64,000 nucleotides of DNA from positions 22,124-86,123 of the forward strand of contig NZ_CAJYPS010000013.1 of the NCBI RefSeq assembly GCF_913777145.1, in the 5' to 3' direction. Shown piece by piece: positions 1-9,800 of this stretch (its first letter is position 1; each line of letters begins with the position of its first letter). The notes under the pieces were generated by a model, which saw only the letters and a program-made list of their open reading frames with translations, was not told the DNA's origin and did not search any database. This stretch comes from an uncultured Roseateles sp. Lineage in GTDB: Bacteria > Pseudomonadota > Gammaproteobacteria > Burkholderiales > Burkholderiaceae_C. A program made the position numbers and the translations under genes.

Positions 1-48
1 CTTGACGACCCAGTCACGGGTGTCGTTGATGATGTCTTCGTGGTTCAT
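1..48 (-). CDS. Probable DUF1415 family protein, N-terminal fragment
   Basis: Only the first 16 codons are inside the window; the gene runs off the left edge. The ATG is at 48-46 and the peptide reads MNHEDIINDTRDWVVK. This resembles the start of DUF1415 proteins (a helix ending in TRxW, normally followed by an invariant NLCPFA stretch that would lie outside the window). The assignment rests on a very short match and family memory, so it is tentative. Function of DUF1415 is unknown. Confidence 0.4.
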   Translation of the reverse strand, partial: MNHEDIINDTRDWVVK

Positions 49-85
49 GTGGTGTGTCCGTGGTGATCTTTGTTTGGGCGGACCG

Positions 86-108
86 GCGCCGGGCCGCCCC
101 AAGCCGGC
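86..108 (-). repeat. Dispersed intergenic repeat, copy A core
   Basis: These 23 bases are the exact reverse complement of 55562-55584, another intergenic spot. Both copies lie close to a run of C followed by a run of G (near 151-165 here, 55544-55556 there). Together with a related element at 5601-5680, this suggests a small family of intergenic repeats of the hairpin/REP type. Confidence 0.6.
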
Positions 109-174
109 CCGCAGGTGATGTGCTTGCGGCTCGATGCCACAAGCATCGCCGTCCCCTCGGGGGCTGAGGCCGGA

Positions 175-201
175 CACGAAAAGCCCGGTGGGCTTGTCGT
201 G
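175..201. terminator. Hairpin downstream of the M20 gene
   Basis: An inverted repeat with arms CACGA/TCGTG outside and AAGCCC/GGGCTT inside around a 3-base loop lies 65 bp past the stop of the minus-strand M20 gene. There is no long T-run, so termination is plausible but not proven. Confidence 0.35.
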
Positions 202-265
202 CCTGCCGAAGAGCAGCCGTGCTGCCGGCTGCGCGGTCCGCAGGACCGACCAGCAGCGCCCGCGT

Positions 266-1471
266 TCAGCGGGGCGCGGTTGGGCGAGGGGCCAACCATG
301 CCTCGGCCAGGCGGACCCACATGGAGCCGCCCAGCGGAATCAGGTCGTCGTTGAAGTCGTAGCTGGGGTTGTGCAGTGTGCAGGGGCCCAGGCCGTGGCC
401 GCCGCTGCGGTGTTCGCCCTCGCCGTTGCCGATGACGAAGTAGCAGCCGGGCTTGTCCAGCAGGTAGTAGCTGAAGTCCTCGGCGCCCATGGTGGGCTCG
501 AACTCCTGCACGTTCTCCGCGCCCACCAGCTCGGTCAGCACGCGCTGCACGAAGGCGGACTCCTGCGGGTGGTTGATGGTGGGCGGGTAGTTGCGGTGGA
601 ACTCGAATTCGGCCGTCAGCTCGAAGGCGGCGGCCATCTGCTCGGTCATGGCCTTCATGCGGCGCTCCAGCAGATCCAGCAGCTCCAGCGTGAAGGTGCG
701 CACCGTGCCCTGCAGCTCCACGCTGTCGGGCACGACATTGGTGGCCTCGCCGGCGCGGATCATGGTGACCGAGATCACGCCCGGGTCCAGCGGCCGCTTG
801 TTGCGGCTGATGATGGTCTGGAAGCCCTGCACCAGCTGGCAGGCGGCGGGCACCGGATCCAGCCCCAGGTGGGGCATGGCCGCGTGGCAGCCCTTGCCGC
901 GCAGCGTGATCTTGAACTCGTTGCTGCTCGCGAACACCGGGCCGGTCTTGACCGCGAACTGGCCGGCCTTGAGGCCGGGCCAGTTGTGTGCGCCGAACAT
1001 GGCCTCCATGGGGAACTTCTCGAACAGCCCGTCCTTGATCATCTCGCGCGCGCCGCCACCGCCTTCCTCGGCCGGCTGGAACACGAGGTAGACCGTGCCG
1101 TCGAAGTTGCGGTGCCGGGCCAGGTGCTTGGCCGCGGCCAGCAGCATGGCGGTGTGGCCGTCGTGGCCACAGGCGTGCATGCGGCCCAGGTACTGGCTGG
1201 CGTGCGGGAACTGGTTGCGCTCGGTCATGGGAAGCGCGTCGATGTCGGCGCGCAGGCCCACGGCGCGCGAGGACGTGCCGTTCTTGATGATGCCCACCAC
1301 GCCGGTCTGGCCCAGGCCGCGGTGCACCGGGATGCCCCAGTCGGTCAGCGCCTTGGCGATCACGTCCGCGGTGCGGGTCTCCTGGAAGCACAGCTCGGGG
1401 TGGCGGTGCAGGTCGCGTCGCAGCGCGGTGATCTCGGCCGCGTCGGCGAGGATGGTGTCGATCAGCTTCAT
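266..1471 (-). CDS. M20 family metallo-amidohydrolase (aminoacylase/hippurate hydrolase-like)
   Basis: A cytoplasmic zinc-dependent hydrolase of the M20D group, which removes N-acyl groups from amino acids or opens similar amide bonds. The 401-residue protein has the usual length. The metal-binding HACGHDGHTAML motif sits at about residues 99-110 (Cys101 and His103 are ligands), QPAEEGGGG with the catalytic glutamate near 132-140, and MGAEDFSYY near the C-terminus. No signal peptide is seen. The ATG start overlaps a stretch with few alternatives and is preceded by AGGAGCC. It is divergent from the small exported protein at 1513, with only 41 bp between. Substrate cannot be told from sequence. 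Confidence 0.9.
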   Translation of the reverse strand: MKLIDTILADAAEITALRRDLHRHPELCFQETRTADVIAKALTDWGIPVHRGLGQTGVVGIIKNGTSSRAVGLRADIDALPMTERNQFPHASQYLGRMHACGHDGHTAMLLAAAKHLARHRNFDGTVYLVFQPAEEGGGGAREMIKDGLFEKFPMEAMFGAHNWPGLKAGQFAVKTGPVFASSNEFKITLRGKGCHAAMPHLGLDPVPAACQLVQGFQTIISRNKRPLDPGVISVTMIRAGEATNVVPDSVELQGTVRTFTLELLDLLERRMKAMTEQMAAAFELTAEFEFHRNYPPTINHPQESAFVQRVLTELVGAENVQEFEPTMGAEDFSYYLLDKPGCYFVIGNGEGEHRSGGHGLGPCTLHNPSYDFNDDLIPLGGSMWVRLAEAWLAPRPTAPR

Positions 1472-1512
1472 GACAAATGGCTCCTCAAGGGGCCGAGTTT
1501 AGGATTGCGGCC

Positions 1513-1848
1513 GTGAACGCGCGCCGACTCGCCCGCGGCTGGCTGCTCTGGCTGGCCCTGATCCTCCCCATCGCCCAGGCGATGTCGGGGGTGCATGCGT
1601 TCGCCCACCTGGCCGATCCGACCAGCGAACGCTCCGGCGAGCACCCCCGCGACAGCCTGCTGCACCATGGCCACTGCGGCCTGTGCCTGGGCGCCGCCCA
1701 ACTGGTGGGCGGTGCGCCGCCGGCCCCGGTGCTGCTGCTGGCGCGCCCCGAACTTCGCCACGCCGCGCCCACGCTGCAGCACGCGCGCTGGCAGCCCTCG
1801 GGCATCAGCTGGCAGCCGCCGGCACGCGCGCCGCCCCGCTTCGCCTGA
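1513..1848 (+). CDS. Small exported His/Cys-rich protein (DUF2946-like)
   Basis: A 111-residue protein starting at GTG 1513 (reading MNARRLARGWLLWLALILPIAQ). The N-terminus is a signal peptide or single membrane anchor. The middle carries His-rich HHGHCGLC, resembling the HxxCxxC signature of DUF2946 proteins often encoded beside TonB-dependent receptors. The receptor gene follows 69 bp downstream on the same strand, so a role in metal handling at the cell envelope is inferred, not shown. An earlier in-frame start upstream would overlap the M20 promoter, so the GTG is preferred, but start choice is uncertain. Confidence 0.6.
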   Translation: MNARRLARGWLLWLALILPIAQAMSGVHAFAHLADPTSERSGEHPRDSLLHHGHCGLCLGAAQLVGGAPPAPVLLLARPELRHAAPTLQHARWQPSGISWQPPARAPPRFA

Positions 1849-1917
1849 ACCCCAAGCCTGCCGAGCCGCCCACCGGGGCGGCCCGGCTTCTTGTCGTTTC
1901 TGCGGAGTTTGATTCCT

Positions 1918-3963
1918 ATGCGTTCCCTGACCCTGGCGCCGCTCGCGGCCGCCTGCCTGAGCCTGTTCGTCCCCTCCCTCACCCTGGCGCAGAGCGCCGC
2001 CGCCCCGGCCAAGCCGGCCCAGCCGGCTTCAAGCCCCGAGTCCCTGGACAAGGTGGTCGTCACCGGCAACCCGCTGCGCACCACGCTGGCCCAGCCCAGT
2101 GACTCGCTCAGCGGTGACGAGCTGATCACCACCCGCGGTGCCACGCTGGGCGACACGCTGCAGGGCCTGGCCGGCGTGTCGGCCACCAGCTTCGGCCCCA
2201 ATGCCAGCCGGCCCACCATCCGTGGCCTGGACGGCGACCGGGTGCGCATCCTGAACAACTCGGGCGCGTCGGTGGATGCGTCCAACCTGAGCTTTGACCA
2301 CGGCGTCGCGATCGACCCGCTGGTCATCGACAAGGTGGAGGTGCTGCGCGGTGCGGCGGCGCTGCTGTACGGTGGCAATGCGGTGGGCGGTGTGGTCAAC
2401 ACGCTGGACAACCGCATCCCGCGTACCTTCATCCAGGGCCTGAGCGGCGCGGCTGAGGTGCGGCTGGGCGGCGCGTCCCGCGAGAAGGGCGGTGCGCTGG
2501 TGCTGGACGGCGGCGGCGGGCAGCGCAACGCCGGCTGGGGCTGGCATGCGGACCTGGCCGGCCGCGATGCCGGCGACCAGCGCACGCCGCGCTTCGACAG
2601 CCCGACCGACGACGGCAGCGAGAGCCGCACCACGGTGCGCAACTCCGCCTCGCACAACCACAGCGGCTCGCTGGGCGGCTCGGTGTTCTTCCAGGGCGGC
2701 TTTGCCGGCCTGTCGGTGGACGACTACCGCAACACCTATGGCACGACGGTGGAGGAGGACGCCAAGATCCGCATGAAGCGCCAGCGCGTCGCCACCGCCG
2801 GCGAGTGGGCCACCGAGGACGGCCCGCTGCGCCGCATCAGCTGGCAGCTCAGTCGCAACCGCTACGAGCACTCGGAGATCGAGGACGGCGCGGTGGGCAC
2901 CACCTTCAAGAGCACCGGCACCGACGGTCGCGTGGAGCTGCTGCATGCGCCGCTGGGCGCCGTGAAGGGCCTGGTGGGTCTGCAGTGGGAGACGCTGGAC
3001 TTTTCCGCGCTGGGCGAGGAGGCCTTCGTGCCCAGCACCAAGACGCGCAACACCGGCGTCTTTCTGCTGGAGCAGGTGGAACTGGGCGGTCTGCAGCTGT
3101 CCGCCGGTGCGCGCCGCGAGCAGGTGCGCGTGAACTCGGCCGGCGACGATGGCGACGACAGCGGCCGCTTCGGCCCCGCGCAGCAGCGCCGCTTCCACCC
3201 CACCAGCTTCGCGCTGAGCGGCCTCTACCCGCTGCAGGACGGCTGGAGCCTGAGCGCCAACCTGAACCGCACGCAGCGCGCGCCGGCCTATTACGAGCTC
3301 TATGCCAACGGTCTGCACCTGGCCACCGCGGCCTACGAGCGCGGCGATGCGACGCTGGGCCTGGAGCGCTCGCGCGGCGCCGACCTGGGCCTGAAGTGGG
3401 AGGGTCGTGACAGCCATGCCCACATCAATGTCTACGAGACCCGCTTCTCCAACTTCATTGCGCTGCAGGCCAATGGCCAGACCGTGGACAACGACGGGCA
3501 GGAGCTGCCGGTCTATGTGTTCCAGGGCGTGCCGGCCAAGCTGCGCGGGCTGGAACTGGAGGGCCGCTGGCAGCTCAGCCCGCTGCTGGCGCTGCTGGGC
3601 CAGTTCGACATGGTGCGTGGTGAGAACACCGCCACCGGCGAGCCGCTGCCACGCCTGGCGCCGCGCCGCGCGATGCTGGGCCTGGAGGCGCGCCAGGGCG
3701 AGTGGTCGGGCAAGCTGGAGTGGCGTGGCGCCGCGCGCCAGGACCGGGTCGCGCAGTTCGACACGCCCACGGCCGGCTACGGCACGGTGCGCCTGAGCCT
3801 GGCCCGCCAGCTCAAGCTGGGCGGCACCGACGCGCTTTGGTATCTGCGCCTGGACAACCTCGGCAACAAGCTGGCCTACAACGCCACCGCCGTGCCCACC
3901 ATCCGCGAGCTCAGCCCGCAGGTGGGGCGCTCGGCGCAGACCGGGCTGCAGGTCCGCTTCTGA
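1918..3963 (+). CDS. TonB-dependent outer-membrane receptor, ZnuD-like
   Basis: Outer-membrane active-transport channel of 681 residues. ATG 1918 opens a signal peptide ending near LTLAQS; an upstream in-frame TTG at 1891 would add residues ahead of the signal and is rejected. A plug domain follows (about residues 40-160, with RPTIRGLDGDRVRIL and VEVLRGAAALLYGGNAVGGVVN), then a 22-strand-type barrel ending in aromatic Phe (QVRF). The barrel pattern (RYEHSEIEDG, QRAPAYYELYANGLH) matches the zinc receptor ZnuD group of Neisseria, but the His-rich loops of ZnuD are absent. Zinc is the likely substrate by family only. No Zur-type operator was seen upstream. Confidence 0.85.
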   Translation: MRSLTLAPLAAACLSLFVPSLTLAQSAAAPAKPAQPASSPESLDKVVVTGNPLRTTLAQPSDSLSGDELITTRGATLGDTLQGLAGVSATSFGPNASRPTIRGLDGDRVRILNNSGASVDASNLSFDHGVAIDPLVIDKVEVLRGAAALLYGGNAVGGVVNTLDNRIPRTFIQGLSGAAEVRLGGASREKGGALVLDGGGGQRNAGWGWHADLAGRDAGDQRTPRFDSPTDDGSESRTTVRNSASHNHSGSLGGSVFFQGGFAGLSVDDYRNTYGTTVEEDAKIRMKRQRVATAGEWATEDGPLRRISWQLSRNRYEHSEIEDGAVGTTFKSTGTDGRVELLHAPLGAVKGLVGLQWETLDFSALGEEAFVPSTKTRNTGVFLLEQVELGGLQLSAGARREQVRVNSAGDDGDDSGRFGPAQQRRFHPTSFALSGLYPLQDGWSLSANLNRTQRAPAYYELYANGLHLATAAYERGDATLGLERSRGADLGLKWEGRDSHAHINVYETRFSNFIALQANGQTVDNDGQELPVYVFQGVPAKLRGLELEGRWQLSPLLALLGQFDMVRGENTATGEPLPRLAPRRAMLGLEARQGEWSGKLEWRGAARQDRVAQFDTPTAGYGTVRLSLARQLKLGGTDALWYLRLDNLGNKLAYNATAVPTIRELSPQVGRSAQTGLQVRF

Positions 3964-3975
3964 GGCTTGCCGGGC

Positions 3976-3995
3976 GGCGGTCCATGAGGGCCGCC
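3976..3995 (+). terminator. Terminator after the ZnuD-like receptor
   Basis: A stem of 8 pairs (GGCGGTCC with GGGCCGCC, including one G-U pair) around an ATGA loop begins 12 bp after the stop codon. TTTT follows at 4005-4008, nine bases later. Confidence 0.45.
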
Positions 3996-4157
3996 ACCTC
4001 GGGGTTTTCATCGTCTCCGTGTTAAACCGGTGCCTGGCCCGGCCAGGCCCGGGCAGCATGCACCCGATTGGCACCATGTCGGTGCCGCGCGCACCAAGCG
4101 CCGCCGCCATGCCCAGGCCCGGAACTTGCTGTGCACCGTATGCAGCATGGAGTGACG

Positions 4158-5591
4158 ATGCAGACCCCCTTCGACGAGATGAATCTCGCGGCCTCGGGGC
4201 CGCGACTGCACTACGAGACCTACGCGCGCTGGCTGGCCGAGCAGCCCCCGGCGCTGATGCGCGAGCGCCGCGAGCAGGCGGAGCTGATCTTTCGCCGCGT
4301 GGGCATCACCTTCGCCGTCTATGGCGACAAGGACAGCGGGGAGGGCACGGAGCGCCTCATCCCCTTCGACCTGATCCCGCGCGTGATCCCGGCGGGCGAG
4401 TGGAAATCCATGCAGGCCGGGCTGGCCCAGCGCGTGACCGCGCTGAACCGCTTCCTGCATGACGTCTACCACGACCAGGAGATCCTCAAGGCCGGCGTGG
4501 TGCCGGCGGACGAGATCCTGAAGAACACGCAGTTCCGCCCCGAGATGATGGGCGTTGACGTGCCGGGCCAGGTCTACAGCCACATCGCGGGCGTCGACAT
4601 CGTGCGTGCCGGCAACCCCGACGGTTCGGGCGACTACTACGTGCTGGAGGACAACCTGCGCGTGCCCTCGGGCGTGAGCTACATGCTGGAGAACCGCAAG
4701 ATGATGATGCGGCTCTTCCCGGAGCTGTTCGCCACGCACCGCATCGCGCCGGTGGCCCACTACCCCGACCTGCTGCTGGACACGCTGCGCAGCGTGGCGC
4801 CGCCCGGCGTGTCGGACCCCACGGTCGTCGTGATGACGCCGGGCATGTACAACTCGGCCTACTTCGAGCACGCCTTCCTGGCCCAGCAGATGGGCGTGGA
4901 GCTGGTCGAGGGTCAGGACTTGTTCGTGGACGGGGGCTTCGTCTACATGCGCACCACCTGCGGCCCCAAGCGCGTGGACGTGATCTACCGCCGCATCGAC
5001 GACGACTTCCTGGACCCGCTGGTGTTCCGCCCCGACTCGCAGCTGGGCTGCGCCGGCCTGGTGGACGCCTACAAGGCCGGGCGGGTCACGCTGTCCAACG
5101 CGATAGGCACGGGCATTGCGGACGACAAGTCCATCTACCCCTATGTGCCCAGGATGATCGAGTTCTACCTGGGCGAGAAACCCATACTGCAGAACGTGCC
5201 CACCTATGTGTGCCGCGACAAGGACGATCTCGCCTACACGCTGGCCCATCTGTCGGAGCTGGTGGTCAAGGAGGTGCACGGCGCCGGCGGCTACGGCATG
5301 CTGGTGGGGCCGGCCGCGAGCAAGGCCGAGATCGAGGCCTTCCGCGCGCAGCTGGTCGCCAACCCGTCCAACTACATCGCCCAGCCCACGCTGAGCCTGT
5401 CCACCTGCCCGACCTTCGTCGAGAGCGGCGTGGCGCCGCGTCACATTGACCTGCGACCCTTCGTGCTGTCGGGCTCCAGCGTGCGCATGGTGCCCGGCGG
5501 CCTCACGCGGGTGGCGTTGAAGGAGGGCTCGCTGGTGGTGAACAGCAGCCAGGGCGGTGGCACCAAGGACACCTGGGTTCTCGAAGACTGA
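4158..5591 (+). CDS. Circularly permuted ATP-grasp protein (DUF404/DUF407 type)
   Basis: A 477-residue member of the circularly permuted ATP-grasp type 2 family, predicted ligases that form amide bonds using ATP. Recognisable segments are YYVLEDNLRVPSGVSYMLENR, VVVMTPGMYNSAYFEHAFLA, RVDVIYRRIDDDFLDPLVFRPDS and KEVHGAGGYGMLVGP, ending in GGGTKDTWVLED. The start is ATG 4158, with GGAG 6-9 bases upstream; longer frames upstream have no support. It opens a same-strand cluster with alpha-E, transglutaminase and DUF2126 proteins (to 14974), an arrangement long noted by comparative genomics as a predicted peptide synthesis or modification system. The substrate is unknown. Confidence 0.88.
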   Translation: MQTPFDEMNLAASGPRLHYETYARWLAEQPPALMRERREQAELIFRRVGITFAVYGDKDSGEGTERLIPFDLIPRVIPAGEWKSMQAGLAQRVTALNRFLHDVYHDQEILKAGVVPADEILKNTQFRPEMMGVDVPGQVYSHIAGVDIVRAGNPDGSGDYYVLEDNLRVPSGVSYMLENRKMMMRLFPELFATHRIAPVAHYPDLLLDTLRSVAPPGVSDPTVVVMTPGMYNSAYFEHAFLAQQMGVELVEGQDLFVDGGFVYMRTTCGPKRVDVIYRRIDDDFLDPLVFRPDSQLGCAGLVDAYKAGRVTLSNAIGTGIADDKSIYPYVPRMIEFYLGEKPILQNVPTYVCRDKDDLAYTLAHLSELVVKEVHGAGGYGMLVGPAASKAEIEAFRAQLVANPSNYIAQPTLSLSTCPTFVESGVAPRHIDLRPFVLSGSSVRMVPGGLTRVALKEGSLVVNSSQGGGTKDTWVLED

Positions 5592-5600
5592 TGGCCCACC

Positions 5601-5680
5601 CCCTACGCGCTTCGCGCGCCCCCTCGAGGGGGCGCCACCGGCTGCCCGGCCAAGCCGGATCAGCGGTGGCCGCTGGATGC
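5601..5680. repeat. GC-rich intergenic hairpin element (copy B)
   Basis: Between the ATP-grasp stop and the alpha-E start lies hairpin-rich DNA: CGCGC/GCGCG arms around TTC near 5606-5618, then the perfect 20-bp palindrome GCGCCCCCTCGAGGGGGCGC at 5616-5635, and GGC-rich inverted segments to about 5700. It resembles the elements at 86-165 and 55513-55590, with which it shares the C-run/G-run palindrome and an AAGCCGG-containing arm. Confidence 0.5.
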
Positions 5681-5733
5681 CGCGCGGCCTACGGCGCGCA
5701 GCGGTTTATGAACAACCAGTTGTGAGTCTATTC

Positions 5734-5791
5734 ATGCTCTCAAGAACCGCAGATCACCTCTACTGGATGGCCCGCCATGTGGAGCGGGCCG
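5734..5791 (+). pseudogene. Truncated duplicate of the alpha-E gene 5' end
   Basis: This 58-base stretch repeats the first 19-20 codons of the alpha-E gene at 5882 with about seven mismatches; it reads MLSRTADHLYWMARHVERA. After residue 20 the frame enters unrelated hairpin DNA (CAAGCGC/GCGCTTG arms, then GAACACCGC/GCGGTGTTC arms) and ends at a stop at 5890-5892, just inside the genuine alpha-E gene. The offset between the copies is 148 bp, not a multiple of three. If translated from 5734 it would give a 52-residue hybrid peptide whose stop overlaps the true start, allowing translational coupling. Confidence 0.75.
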
Positions 5792-5881
5792 GTCAAGCGC
5801 ATGGCGCTTGCGCCGAAGGCAGAACACCGCGGAGCGCGTCAGCGCGTGCGGTGTTCGAGGCCCAGCAAACGGAGGCCAAGC

Positions 5882-6820
5882 ATGCTGTCTAGGACCGCAG
5901 ACCACCTCTACTGGATGGCCCGTTATGTGGAGCGGGCCGAGAACACCGCGCGGCTGCTGGACATCGCCTACCAGGCCACGCTGCAGCCGCAGTCCGCGCA
6001 GGAGGCCGAGCAGACCTGGCGCAGCCTGCTGTCCATCTCCGAGCTGAATGCGTTGCATGCCAGCGGCTATGCGGCGGTGGACGCGCGCAGCGTGATGAAG
6101 TTCTTCGTCGCCGACGAGAACAACCTGTCGTCGGTCTTCAACTGCCTGCGCGCGTCGCGCGAGAACGCGCGGGCGGTGCGGGGCGCGCTGACCACCGAGG
6201 TCTGGGAGACCACCAACCAGACCTGGCTGGAGTTCCGCCGTCTGCTGCAGGGCGACTGGCTGCGCGACCCCAGCGCGCTGTTCGAGTGGGTCAAGTACCG
6301 CAGCCACCTGTCGCGCGGCGTGACCGTGGGCACCATGCTGCAGGATGAGGCCTTCCACTTCATCCGCATCGGCTCCTTCCTGGAGCGGGCCGACAACACC
6401 GCGCGCCTGCTGGACGTGAAGTTCGTGGACGGCGGCGCGGACCCGGCCGAGCCCGACACCGCGCGCGACTTCTACTACTGGTCCGCGGTGCTGCGCTCGG
6501 TGTCGGGCTTCGAGATCTACCGCAAGGTCTACAGCAATGTGATCCAGCCCGACAAGGTGGCCGAGCTGCTGATCCTGCGGCCCGACATGCCGCGCTCGCT
6601 GGCGCACTGCATGTCGCGCCTGGTCAGCAATCTCAAGCGCGTGGCCAACCCGCAGTCCGGCGAGACGCTGCGCCGCGCCGGCCGGCTGGAGGCCGAGCTG
6701 GCCTTCGGCCGCATCGACGAGATCCTGGACACCGGGCTGCACCCCTTCCTGGACGATTTCCTGGTCAAGGTCGCCGACCTGGGCCAGGGCATCAGCCAGG
6801 ACTTCCTGGTGCCGACCTGA
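5882..6820 (+). CDS. Alpha-E domain protein (DUF403)
   Basis: A 312-residue all-helical alpha-E protein, the standard partner of circularly permuted ATP-grasp ligases. The start MLSRTADHLYWMARYVERAENTARLLD is the family signature, and a second copy of the motif, GSFLERADNTARLLDVKF, lies near residues 162-179. The full-length ORF begins at ATG 5882, with GGAGG 9-13 bases upstream inside the inserted hairpin DNA. It follows the ATP-grasp gene by 290 bp and precedes the transglutaminase gene by 57 bp. Catalytic function is not established for the family; a scaffolding or amide-ligation accessory role is inferred. Confidence 0.88.
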   Translation: MLSRTADHLYWMARYVERAENTARLLDIAYQATLQPQSAQEAEQTWRSLLSISELNALHASGYAAVDARSVMKFFVADENNLSSVFNCLRASRENARAVRGALTTEVWETTNQTWLEFRRLLQGDWLRDPSALFEWVKYRSHLSRGVTVGTMLQDEAFHFIRIGSFLERADNTARLLDVKFVDGGADPAEPDTARDFYYWSAVLRSVSGFEIYRKVYSNVIQPDKVAELLILRPDMPRSLAHCMSRLVSNLKRVANPQSGETLRRAGRLEAELAFGRIDEILDTGLHPFLDDFLVKVADLGQGISQDFLVPT

Positions 6821-6877
6821 CCCCCTGCCCCAAGGCCCGCCGCGGGCCGCCGCCCGGTTTCTGCTGAGGTTTCCCAG

Positions 6878-9800
6878 ATGTCCATCCACGTCGCCCTCAA
6901 ACACGTCACGCGCTACCGCTACGACCGCCCGGTGCAGCTGGGCCCGCAGGTGGTGCGCCTGCGCCCGGCGCCGCACTGCCGCACGCCGGTGCTCAGCTAT
7001 TCGCTGCGGGTCGACCCGGTCAACCACTTCGTGAACTGGCAGCAGGACCCGTTCGCCAACTACCTGGCCCGCCTGGTCTTCCCCGAGAAGACCTCCGAGT
7101 TCACGGTCACCGTGGACCTGGTCGCGCAGATGGCGGTCTACAACCCCTTCGACTTCTTCCTGGAGCCCTCGGCCCAGAGCTTTCCGTTCGGCTATGACGA
7201 GGCGCTGAAGGCCGAGCTCGCGCCCTATCTGGTGGCCGACCCGCTGACGCCGCGCCTGGCCGAGTACGTGGCCGGCATCGATCGCCGCGAGCGCGCGACC
7301 ATAGACTTCCTGGTCGAGATCAACCAGCAGCTGCAGCAGCGCATCGGCTACCTGATCCGTCTGGAGCCCGGCGTGCAGACGCCGGAGGAGACGCTGACCA
7401 AGGGCTCGGGCTCCTGCCGTGACACCGGCTGGCTGCTGGTGCAGGCGCTGCGCCACCTGGGCCTGGCGGCGCGCTTCGTGTCGGGCTACCTGATACAGCT
7501 CGCGCCCGACCAGAAGGCGCTGGACGGCCCCAGCGGCACCGAGGTGGACTTCACCGACCTGCACGCCTGGTGCGAGGTCTACCTGCCCGGTGCCGGCTGG
7601 ATAGGCCTGGACCCCACGTCCGGCCTGCTGGCCGGCGAGGGCCACATCCCGCTGGCCGCCACGCCCCAGCCCAGCAGCGCCGCGCCCATCAGCGGGCTGG
7701 TGGACGAGGCCGAGGTCGAGTTCGAGCACGAGATGGCGGTGGTGCGCATCCACGAGTCGCCGCGCGTCACCAAGCCCTATACCGAGGCGCAATGGGCCGA
7801 GGTGCTGCGCCTGGGCGAGCGGGTGGATGCCGAGCTGCAGGCCGGCGACGTGCGCCTGACCATGGGCGGCGAGCCCACCTTCGTCGCGGTGGACGACCGC
7901 GACGCCGCCGAATGGAACACCGACGCGCTGGGCCCCACCAAGCGCCTCTATGCCCAGCAGCTCACGCACAGGCTGCGCGACGAATACGGCCGCGGCGGCT
8001 TCCTGCACTTCGGCCAGGGCAAGTGGTACCCGGGCGAGCAGCTGCCGCGCTGGGCGCTGTCCATCTACTGGCGGGCCGACGGCCAGCCCTGCTGGCGCAA
8101 CCCCGACTGGTTCGCCGACGAGCGCGAGCCCCACGCCTACACGCAAGAGCATGCGCAGCAGTTCATGACCGCGCTGACCCAGCGCCTGGGTCTGCCGGCC
8201 GACCATGTGCAGCCGGGCTATGAGGACACCTGGTACTACCTGTGGCGCGAGCGCCGCCTGCCGGTCAATGTGGACCCCTTCGACAGCCGGCTGGACGACG
8301 AGCTGGAGCGCGCGCGCCTGCGCCGCGTGTTCGGCCAGGGGCTGGAGCGCGTGGTGGGCTATGTGCTGCCCATACGCCATGGCGGCGACGAGCCGGGCCT
8401 GGCCGGCGCGCGCTGGCAGACCGGGCCGTGGTTCTTCCGTGACGAGCGGCTCTACCTGATCCCGGGCGACTCGCCCATGGGCTGGCGCCTGCCGCTGGAC
8501 TCCCTGCCCTGGGTGACCCAGGCCGACTACCCCTACCAGATCGAGCAGGACCCGTTCGCGCCACGCGGCGCACTGCCGGCGGCGGCCACGCTGCGCCTGC
8601 AGGCGCACGGCGTGAGCGCGGCCCGCCCGGGCGCTGCGGCGTCGCGCGAGGACGGTGGTGCGGGCGCCGGCCAGGGCTTTGCGCCGGGCGATTCGCCCTG
8701 GGCGCCGTCCACCGACCCGGCCGCACCGCTGCGCTTCGAGAGTGCGCACTGGATCACCCGCACCGCGCTGTGCGTGGAGGCGCGCGATCCGCGGCGGGCC
8801 AATGGCCCCAAGGCGGAAGGCCAGGGTCAGGCCAGCGGCGTGCTCTATGTGTTCATGCCGCCGCTGGAAAAGCTGGAGCACTACCTGGAGCTGCTGGCCG
8901 CGGTGGAGGCGGCCTGCGAGGACACCGGCTTCCAGGTGGTGCTGGAGGGCTACCCGCCGCCGCGCGACCCGCGACTCAAGCTGCTGCAGGTCACACCGGA
9001 CCCCGGCGTCATCGAGGTCAACATCCACCCGGCGCACAACTGGCGCGAGCTGGTGGCCCACACCGAGTTCCTGTACGACGCGGCCTGGCAGACCCGGCTG
9101 TCCACCGAGAAGTTCATGATGGACGGCCGCCACACCGGCACCGGCGGCGGCAACCATTTCGTGCTGGGTGGTGCCACGCCAGCGGACTCGCCCTTTCTGC
9201 GCCGGCCCTCGCTGCTGGCCTCGCTGCTGGCCTACTGGCACAACCATCCGTCCCTGAGCTACCTGTTCAGCGGCCTCTTCATCGGCCCCACCAGCCAGGC
9301 GCCGCGGGTGGACGAGGCCCGCAACGACCAGCTGCGCGAGCTGGAGATCGCGCTGGGCGAGATCTTCAAGGCCGAAGAGACCTACGGTGATGCGATGCCA
9401 CCATGGCTCGTTGACCGCACGCTGCGCAATGTGCTGATCGACGTGACCGGCAATACCCACCGCAGCGAGTTCTCCATCGACAAGCTCTACTCGCCGGACT
9501 CGTCCACCGGCCGCCTGGGCCTGCTGGAGCTGCGGGCCTTCGAGATGCCGCCGCATGCGCGCATGAGCATCGTGCAGCAGCTGCTGCTGCGTGCGCTGGT
9601 GGCGCGCTTCTGGAAAGCCCCCTACCGCGCGCCGCTGGTGCGCTGGGGCACGGCGCTGCACGACCGCTTCCTGCTGCCGCACTTCGTGCGCGAGGACTTC
9701 GACGACGTGCTGGAGGACATGGCGCGCGCCGGCTATGCGCTGGACCCGGCCTGGTTTGCGCCGCATGCGGAGTTCCGCTTCCCCAAGTTCGGCGAGTTCG

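Noticed and set aside
1891..1917. Upstream TTG start for the ZnuD-like receptor
   Set aside because: It would place non-signal residues ahead of a clear signal peptide that begins at ATG 1918.
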